Below, piece after piece: positions 58,275-64,000 of a DNA stretch of 64,000 bases. The stretch is from Ilumatobacteraceae bacterium (lineage in GTDB: Bacteria > Actinomycetota > Acidimicrobiia > Acidimicrobiales > Ilumatobacteraceae). Made by a program: the position numbers and the translations under genes. Where the stretch lies: NCBI GenBank assembly GCA_022843125.1, contig JALHOG010000010.1:1-64000 (forward strand). Direction: 5' to 3'. Position 1 is the first letter of the stretch, and each line of letters opens with the position of its first letter. Below the pieces are notes generated by a model, which did not search any database, had not been told where the DNA came from, and saw nothing but the letters and a program-made list of their open reading frames with translations.

Positions 58275-59152
58275 CGGACGGTGCTCCCGGTTGACGAGGC
58301 GCGCACATGCTGGTCGACGCGCCGCTCATTGTCACGCATCGTCGCACCCGCCCCGACGCTCCCGTCGATGATCACGTCGATCACGACCGCCGTCACGTTG
58401 TCGCGCGCAGGGCCCGCGAGGGTGAGCTCGACGAGGCGACGGGCGGCGTCGGCCGGGTCGGCGAGACCGGCCAGAACGCGCCCGATCGCGCGTGCGGGCA
58501 GCTGATCGGAGAGGCCGTCGGTGCACAGCAGGACACGGCATGCACCTGCGGGGAGGACGGCCAGGTCGGCGTCGAATCGGTCACCGATGCCGATCGCCCG
58601 AGTGACGACGCTCGACTGCGGGTGGCCGGCTGCATCGCTCGGGGAAAGCCGTCCGGCGTCGACGAGTTGTTGGACCACCGAGTGGTCGAGGGTGACCAGG
58701 TCGAGGATGCCGTCGTGGAGCCGGTAGCAGCGCGAGTCGCCGGTGTGGAACACGACCGGTGCGACCGCTCCGTCGACCGTGGCGAGTGCGACACCGACCA
58801 ACGTGGTTCCCATCGGCGCCCGCATCGCGGCACCTCGGAGCCGGATCGCCTCGTCGGCCGAAGCGATCGCACCCGTGATCGTCTCGGGCGAGATGGGCCT
58901 GCCGACGAGGGCATCGACGACGGTGTTCACCGCCAGCTCGGCGGCGACATCGCCCGCAGCGTGACCACCCATTCCGTCGGCCACGACGCACACCGTGCGA
59001 CCGAGACGGTGGGCGTCCTCGTTCGCGGTGCGGCGGCGCCCCGGCGAAGTCGCCGCTCCGGCGACCAGCCGGTACTCACCTGGGCCAGTTGGCGAACCGA
59101 TCTGCACCGCCACATCGTGACGCCCCGACCGGCGGGCTTCGATGGGGACCAC
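58271..59152 (-). CDS. PP2C-type Ser/Thr phosphatase
   Basis: About 293 residues from a GTG at 59152; GTG at VAVQIGSP (about 15 codons later) is an alternative. Motifs: TANEDAHRLG, VVADGMGGHAAGDVAA, a GTTLVGVALA strand, FHTGDSRCYRL, LCTDGLSDQLP and ARDNVTAVVIDV: all metal-binding Asp residues of the PPM family are present. It presumably reverses phosphorylation by the adjacent kinase. ATGA overlap with the FHA gene. Confidence 0.92.
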   Translation of the reverse strand: MVPIEARRSGRHDVAVQIGSPTGPGEYRLVAGAATSPGRRRTANEDAHRLGRTVCVVADGMGGHAAGDVAAELAVNTVVDALVGRPISPETITGAIASADEAIRLRGAAMRAPMGTTLVGVALATVDGAVAPVVFHTGDSRCYRLHDGILDLVTLDHSVVQQLVDAGRLSPSDAAGHPQSSVVTRAIGIGDRFDADLAVLPAGACRVLLCTDGLSDQLPARAIGRVLAGLADPADAARRLVELTLAGPARDNVTAVVIDVIIDGSVGAGATMRDNERRVDQHVRASSTGSTVR

Positions 59153-59174
59153 TCCCCACCGAGGCGTGGCGGGC

Positions 59175-59960
59175 TCAGTCGCACACCACCGAATGCGTCG
59201 GGTCGAGGTCGTTGCTCAGGCGGCGCACGTACGAACCGTCCGGGCCGTCGTCGATCGCCGCGCATGCGGCGCCATCGTTGGCGAAGGGCCCGAAATAGAC
59301 CACGTAGATGGGCTGCCCGTCGACGGCCTGCGTGAGCGACGGACAGGTGAGATCGGTGCGCAGGTAGCTCGAACCGTCATATCGGTCGAGCACGCCTTCG
59401 ACCCCGGCGGCGCTCGCGTCATTGCCGACGGCCGACGCGACCACCGTGATGTAGCCGCCGTCGCAGGGCGGGCGGGAGATCGGTCGGCCGGGCACCCCGA
59501 GATCGCCGTCGCCGCTGGGGCGGGTGGTGGTCGGTCCGAGCGTCGTGGAGGTGGTCGTCGTGGGGGCGGCGGCGGTGGTCGTCGTGGCCGTGGTCGGCGG
59601 TGGTGGTGGCGGCGGCGCGTTCGTGGGCGGAGCGGGCGGTGGCTGGGTCGCGGGTGGAGCGGTGGGCGGTGTCGTGGCGGGCAGCGTGGAGATCGGCGCC
59701 GCCGGTGTCGTGACCGGCATCGGTTGCGGCGTGGTCGACGGTGCAGGCGTGGCGACCGGCGGGAGCGTGGGCACCGTGCTGGCGCCGCTGTCGATCGACT
59801 GGATCGCCTCGGGGTCGTCGCCGCCTGAGGTCATCACGACCCAGATCACGACACCGACGAGGAACGCGAACACGACGCCGACGACGGCCGGCATGTTCAC
59901 GTTCCAGCGTTCGCTGCCACCGTCACTGTTGGGTTGCCCGCCGTACCACTGGTCGGCCAT
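59175..59960 (-). CDS. Membrane-anchored protein with Thr/Pro stalk
   Basis: 261 residues. A short cytoplasmic tail (MADQWYGGQPNSDGGSERW), one membrane helix (VVGVVFAFLVGVVIWVVM), a long Pro/Thr/Ala-rich stalk (PPAPPTNAPPPPPPPTT), and a C-terminal domain with four Cys (RPPCDGGYITVVASA, LTCPSLTQAV, GAACAAIDDG, HSVVCD). The overall plan resembles SPOR-like or cell-wall sensor proteins. As the most upstream gene of the PP2C-FHA-kinase cluster it may be a wall-facing partner. Confidence 0.68.
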   Translation of the reverse strand: MADQWYGGQPNSDGGSERWNVNMPAVVGVVFAFLVGVVIWVVMTSGGDDPEAIQSIDSGASTVPTLPPVATPAPSTTPQPMPVTTPAAPISTLPATTPPTAPPATQPPPAPPTNAPPPPPPPTTATTTTAAAPTTTTSTTLGPTTTRPSGDGDLGVPGRPISRPPCDGGYITVVASAVGNDASAAGVEGVLDRYDGSSYLRTDLTCPSLTQAVDGQPIYVVYFGPFANDGAACAAIDDGPDGSYVRRLSNDLDPTHSVVCD

Positions 59961-60014
59961 CGCATCAGTCTGCCAGCGGTCGGGCGGTGGTGCGGCGCGG
60001 TATCGGGTGTGGGG

Positions 60015-63000
60015 TCAGATCCACCCGTTCACATCGATCACGAAATCAGACGCCGCCAACGTGAACACACACACATCACCATTCGTCCCGACCTTCGCCA
60101 ACACCGCATTCGGCACCACCTGACCAGCCGAATAGTTCACGTTCGACGCCACCGGCCGATCCACACCACACGGCCACACCGTCGCAAACCCCGGACCACC
60201 CGGACCGATCGCCGTCACGTTCAACATCACCGCATCCGCATCCACCGGCACACCCGCACGACCAGCCACCCGCAACACCAACACCGACCCAGCCGGCCGC
60301 ACACCCACACCCTCGAACTCACCATCCACCGTCGTCAACCCAACACCCGACCGCGTCTCCAACACACGCGCCGGCACCACCGTCGCCGGCGACCCACCCG
60401 CGGGCACGAACCCGTTCACATCGATCACGAAATCAGACGCCGCCAACGTGAACACACACACATCACCATTCGTCCCGACCTTCGCCAACACCGCATTCGG
60501 CACCACCTGACCAGCCGAATAGTTCACGTTCGACGCCACCGGCCGATCCACACCACACGGCCACACCGTCGCAAACCCCGGACCACCCGGACCGATCGCC
60601 GTCACGTTCAACATCACCGCATCCGCATCCACCGGCACACCCGCACGACCAGCCACCCGCAACACCAACACCGACCCAGCCGGCCGCACACCCACACCCT
60701 CGAACTCACCATCCACCGTCGTCAACCCAACACCCGCCCGCGTCTCCAACACACGCGCCGGCACCACCGGCACCATCGGGGCTGCGCCGCCGGGCGGCGT
60801 GGCGGTTGCCGTCGGAACGACCGCGTTCGACTGCGGTGAGGCGGGCGATGTCCCGATGCGGTTGACGGCGCGCACCGAGAACACGTACGAGGTGCCAGCG
60901 GTCAGCCCGGTGACGGTGCACGACGACGCACCGGTGGTCGAGCAGGTCGCGCCACCGGGGGTCGCTGTGACGGTGTACCCCGTGATCGGTGCACCCGCAG
61001 GATCGGCGACCGCCGGCCACGTCACCGTTGCCTGCAACACTCCAGCGACCGCTGTCGGCGCGGACGGCGCGGACGGCGCCGTCGGGACGTCGGCGAGCCG
61101 CCACACCTCGCCCCCTTCCGCCAACCGTTCGCCGGCGAAGAGCAGCTGGTCGTTCGTCGCCATCACGAAGGTCGGGATGTCGGACGGCACGCGGAACCCG
61201 TCGCCGGCGAGACCGGACACCTGGATGACGGCCGCGCCGTCGGTGCGCCACAGCTGGCGTCCGACCGTCTGGTTCTGCCCGACGAAGTACACGAAGCCGT
61301 TGAGCAGTTCGAGGTGATCGATCGCTGCGCTGGCCGGGCCGGGCGCGAGATCGATGAGCAAGTCGGTCCCGGCCGGGGTCGCGTCGCTCGCCCACAGCTC
61401 GGTGCCATCGGTCAGGCGCGATCCGACGAACGCGACTCCAACGGTGGCGAGCGGCTCGATCTCGTCGCCGCGCACGAACTCGGCGTCGTCGAACAGCGGC
61501 AACGTGCCCGGGTCGGTGCCGTCGGTGACCCAGAGCGCCTCGGCCCCGGTGTCGCCATCCTGCGCGAAGAAGAACACGTTGCCGTCCGCGTCGACGGTCA
61601 GGTTCGAGGGTGCCACGGCGAACGGCGACGTGATCGGATCGATCGGTGCCGTGCCGGACGGAGTGCCGTCACTCACCCAGACCGCCGTGTCGGAGAGGTC
61701 CGGGTCGTCGGCGACGAACACCACCCGGTCGTCGGTGGCGACGACCTCGGACACGCCGATCGGTCCATCGACCGGATCGACGGGCCCGGTGCCGGCCGCG
61801 GTGCCGTTCGAGCGGTACAGCGCGGCTCCGTCCTCGGTCTGTGCGACGAAGTAGAGGTGGGCGCCCATCACGGTCAGCTGGTCGGGTTCAGCGCCGTCGA
61901 GGCCGGGGATGATGTCGCTCACGAGCGTGGTGCCGACCGGGGTGCCGTCGGTGCGCCACAGCTCGAGCCCGCGAACACCGTCGTCGGCCTGGAAGTAGAG
62001 GAATCCGTTGAACGCGGTGAAGCCGAACGGCGTGCTGCCGTCGGTGCCCGGGCGGATGTCGGCGACGAGGATGGTTCCGGACGGGGTGCCGTCGGTGCGC
62101 CACAGCTCTTCGCCGTGCACGGGATCGGTGGCGCTGAACACGCTGATCGCCCCGAGCGCGACCGACGGCTGCGGGTCGGAGCCGCTCGGGCCGGGCGAGA
62201 TGTCTTTCAGCTGCGTCGCGGTGCCGGTGGTCGGATCGACGACGAAGGGCTCGCGTCCGGCGGCAGGGTCGTCGGCGGCGAACATCGCACGGGTCGGTCC
62301 GGCCGGACCCGGCTCACCGGGGAACGACGTGGCGGTACCCGACCGGATGTTGCCGCCTGTGGCGAGCGCCACGTTGGCGGCACCCGAGGTGGGCGCCGGG
62401 GTGAGCGCGACCCGGAACAGCTCGCGGCCATGGAGCGGGGAGGTGGCGTACAGGTAGGCGTTCGATCCGAGGAACGCGAAGCCGCCGACGTCGACGACGA
62501 CGTTGCCCGGCCACACATCGCCGAGCCTGAACGCCGCGCCGACTGCCGGCACGATCCACGGCTCGCGCCCCGACACGGCGTCGGTGGCGACGAACAGGGC
62601 GCCGCCGCCGGCGATCGCGACGATCTCGCTCGGGTCGCTGCCGTCCGCGCCGGGGCCGATCTCCTGGACGAGTTCGATGCCGCCCGCGGCCGTCCAGCGG
62701 TGGAGCTCGGTGCCCGAGATTGTCGTCGTGGCGACGAAGAACAGGGTCGTGCCCGAGGCGACGAGCTGGACCGGGAACGATGCGCCCGGCCCGGGCTCGA
62801 GGTCGGCGACGCGGGCGAGGGTGGTCCCGTCGAGGCGGTGGAGCTCGCGGTCGCCGCCGGCACCCGCGGCCATCACCAGGGCGCTGCCCACCACCGTGAG
62901 GCCCGACGGCGTGTCGCCCCCGAGGCTCGTCGTGGTGAACGTGGGCGGGCCGGCCACCGTGAGCACGGTGCGGTGGAGCGTCTCGGTCCCGGGGGTCACG

Positions 63001-63800
63001 GTGGCGACGGGCTCGGCGACGAAGTACAGGACCCCGCCGAGCGCAGTGAGCTCGGTCGGTTCACGGTTGACGATGTCGAGCGTGACGGTGCCCGCTGGGT
63101 CGAGCGCGAGGAGGTCGCGCGCACCGTCGACGAGGTTCGTGTCCTCGGCGGAGAACCACAGCCGGCGCACGCTGCTGCCGTGGTCGACGACGGTCAAATT
63201 CTCCGGCGTCGAGTTCGCGGCGCCGGTGAGGATGTCCTCCTCCAACACCGTGCCGTTGGTCGTGCCGTCGGACCGCCACAGCTCGCGCCCGTTCGGACCG
63301 TTGGTGGCTGCGAAGTACACCGTGCCCTCGAACGCGACGAACTCGGTCGGCGCGCTGCCGACGTTCGCTGCGGTGTGGATGTTGCGCAGCAACGCGGTGC
63401 CGACCGTCGTGCCGTCGGACGTCCACGGCTCGGCGCCGTTGGTGCCGTCGTTCGCGGAGAACCACAGCGTGGAGCCGATCGCCGTGAGGTGGAGCGGGTT
63501 GCTCCCGCTCGGGCCCGGGTTGATGTCGGCGACGAGGACGGGCGCCGACGCACCGTCGGTCACCCAGAGCTCACGGCCGTGGATGCCGTCGTCGGCGACG
63601 AAGAAGAGGCGCGACCCGACTGCCGTGAGCTGGTCGAGATCGGACCCCTGGCCGTTGGTCTGGACGTCGGCGGTGAGGACCGGGACGGTGGGGACGGCAA
63701 CCGCGGTCGGCGCCGACCAGGGGGCCGCTGCCCCGATGACCGCGCCGATGATCGCAACGGCCGCGAGCGAACCGCCGCTCCTGCGTGCGTTCCACTCCAT
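60015..63800 (-). CDS. Exported 'ELW-TDG' repeat protein with Fn3 and two near-identical C-terminal domains
   Basis: 1261 residues from the ATG at 63800. Signal peptide (AAVAIIGAVIGAAAPW, then AVAVP). About 16 imperfect repeats of roughly 45-60 residues follow, each with GRELWVTDG, VLVADINPGPSG and LYFVADDG-type strands, typical of large beta-propeller-like surface proteins. A fibronectin-III-like domain (PSAPTAVAGVLQATVTWPAV) comes next, then two copies (residues about 1010-1135 and 1140-1261) of the R-V-L-E-T-R domain also present three times in the 4580-6514 protein. The copies are nearly identical in DNA and use T/G-ending codons unlike the rest. Probably a cell-surface or secreted protein. 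Confidence 0.8.
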   Translation of the reverse strand: MEWNARRSGGSLAAVAIIGAVIGAAAPWSAPTAVAVPTVPVLTADVQTNGQGSDLDQLTAVGSRLFFVADDGIHGRELWVTDGASAPVLVADINPGPSGSNPLHLTAIGSTLWFSANDGTNGAEPWTSDGTTVGTALLRNIHTAANVGSAPTEFVAFEGTVYFAATNGPNGRELWRSDGTTNGTVLEEDILTGAANSTPENLTVVDHGSSVRRLWFSAEDTNLVDGARDLLALDPAGTVTLDIVNREPTELTALGGVLYFVAEPVATVTPGTETLHRTVLTVAGPPTFTTTSLGGDTPSGLTVVGSALVMAAGAGGDRELHRLDGTTLARVADLEPGPGASFPVQLVASGTTLFFVATTTISGTELHRWTAAGGIELVQEIGPGADGSDPSEIVAIAGGGALFVATDAVSGREPWIVPAVGAAFRLGDVWPGNVVVDVGGFAFLGSNAYLYATSPLHGRELFRVALTPAPTSGAANVALATGGNIRSGTATSFPGEPGPAGPTRAMFAADDPAAGREPFVVDPTTGTATQLKDISPGPSGSDPQPSVALGAISVFSATDPVHGEELWRTDGTPSGTILVADIRPGTDGSTPFGFTAFNGFLYFQADDGVRGLELWRTDGTPVGTTLVSDIIPGLDGAEPDQLTVMGAHLYFVAQTEDGAALYRSNGTAAGTGPVDPVDGPIGVSEVVATDDRVVFVADDPDLSDTAVWVSDGTPSGTAPIDPITSPFAVAPSNLTVDADGNVFFFAQDGDTGAEALWVTDGTDPGTLPLFDDAEFVRGDEIEPLATVGVAFVGSRLTDGTELWASDATPAGTDLLIDLAPGPASAAIDHLELLNGFVYFVGQNQTVGRQLWRTDGAAVIQVSGLAGDGFRVPSDIPTFVMATNDQLLFAGERLAEGGEVWRLADVPTAPSAPSAPTAVAGVLQATVTWPAVADPAGAPITGYTVTATPGGATCSTTGASSCTVTGLTAGTSYVFSVRAVNRIGTSPASPQSNAVVPTATATPPGGAAPMVPVVPARVLETRAGVGLTTVDGEFEGVGVRPAGSVLVLRVAGRAGVPVDADAVMLNVTAIGPGGPGFATVWPCGVDRPVASNVNYSAGQVVPNAVLAKVGTNGDVCVFTLAASDFVIDVNGFVPAGGSPATVVPARVLETRSGVGLTTVDGEFEGVGVRPAGSVLVLRVAGRAGVPVDADAVMLNVTAIGPGGPGFATVWPCGVDRPVASNVNYSAGQVVPNAVLAKVGTNGDVCVFTLAASDFVIDVNGWI
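60023..60769 (-). repeat. Tandem near-identical 387-bp coding repeats
   Basis: Segments 60023-60382 and 60410-60769 repeat at a 387-base offset and differ at only about one to three bases over roughly 358. They encode the two final R-V-L-E-T-R domains of the exported protein. The codons here are strongly GTG/GGT/TTG-ending on the coding strand, unlike the C-ending codons upstream in the same gene. Confidence 0.85.
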
Positions 63801-63870
63801 GAGCCACCTCCGCCGTGCCAACGGGTGCAGCGTAGAGAACCCCGGGCGCCGGGAGCGACCGGGCGGCGAA

Positions 63871-64000
63871 TCAGCCGCCGAACTGCTGGGTGATCGCAGC
63901 CTCCACCAACTCGGTCGGGATGCCGCAATCGGCGGACGCCTGACGCACGATCGTCAACGCTTCGTCGGAGCCTGCGAGCAGCCCGAGCTCGACCAGCGCC
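63871..64000 (-). CDS. Hypothetical protein, C-terminal fragment (start outside window)
   Basis: The minus strand is open from the window end to a TGA at 63871-63873. The last 42 residues are visible: LVELGLLAGSDEALTIVRQA, then SADCGIPTELVEAAITQQFGG, two amphipathic helices. I do not recognise the family. Confidence 0.6.
   Translation of the reverse strand, partial: ALVELGLLAGSDEALTIVRQASADCGIPTELVEAAITQQFGG

Noticed and set aside
60023-60769. Near-identical tandem copies considered as an insertion sequence or transposon ends
   Set aside because: Both copies lie wholly inside one reading frame, 387 bases apart (129 codons), with no transposase or flanking inverted repeats.

Overview
The window is dense, high-GC bacterial DNA with genes packed on both strands, frequent 4-base ATGA/GTGA start-stop overlaps and no gap above about 260 bases. 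GTG starts are common, many genes look leaderless, and several families are typical of Actinomycetota (DUF2017 beside clpS, DUF2510, DUF222/HNH, paired Get3/ArsA-like ATPases, caa3-type cox clusters, 'ELW-TDG' and 'RLLDTR' exported repeat proteins). Inference: a chromosomal segment of an aerobic actinobacterium, most likely of the Acidimicrobiia (Ilumatobacter-like). No species name can be given from sequence alone.

Layout. 1-3.6 kb: end of a chemoreceptor gene, an unknown protein, exonuclease III and two small unknowns. 3.7-10.5 kb: SDR dehydrogenase and a secreted SGNH hydrolase that share a CATG start, prephenate dehydratase, a DsbB/DsbA-like thiol pair, a DUF2510 protein and a poly-gamma-glutamate hydrolase-like protein. 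10.5-20.1 kb: MFS transporter, a Get3/ArsA-like ATPase pair, GH38 alpha-mannosidase, M20 amidohydrolase, NUDIX, a thiamine-binding-like protein with an HTH regulator, and a HAD hydrolase. 20.1-28.5 kb: CoaA, a solitary DNA adenine methyltransferase, and a divergent anti-sigma / ECF sigma locus whose sigma operon carries cytochrome c, Sco, a cupredoxin and a membrane protein; then a thioredoxin-like lipoprotein, Map and TetR. 28.6-41 kb: a two-component system, then a long minus-strand block pdxH-serS-ctaG and a complete aa3/caa3 oxidase (coxIV, III, I, II-cyt c), preceded by three genes that look like a second, metal-free oxidase-like complex. 41-50.1 kb is accessory: DUF1479, DUF222/HNH endonuclease, a broken choice-of-anchor A gene, small lipoproteins, DUF3179, VapBC-like and nucleotidyltransferase/antitoxin-like pairs. 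50.2-55.4 kb: heme O synthase, ClpS, DUF2017, DegV, a K+ channel and PlsY. 55.5-55.9 kb: tRNA-Glu, tRNA-Asp and tRNA-Phe with clear terminators. 55.9-60 kb: a Ser/Thr kinase / FHA / PP2C signalling operon. 60-64 kb: a 1261-residue exported repeat protein and the end of an unknown gene.

How it works together. Respiration dominates: oxidase subunits, CtaG, heme O synthase, Sco, cytochrome c and a cupredoxin are all here, split between the cox block and the ECF-sigma operon. The most unusual item is the subunit I homologue at 39335-41014. It keeps the oxidase fold landmarks but has lost all six histidine metal/heme ligands and the cross-linked tyrosine. It lies with a degenerate subunit III homologue and a membrane protein carrying a possible cupredoxin-like domain, directly upstream of the intact oxidase genes. 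Also notable are a Get3-like ATPase pair with complementary lysine losses, a 14-base repeat array holding the sigma-factor start codon, and a 31-base-arm inverted repeat supplying the stop codons of two convergent genes.
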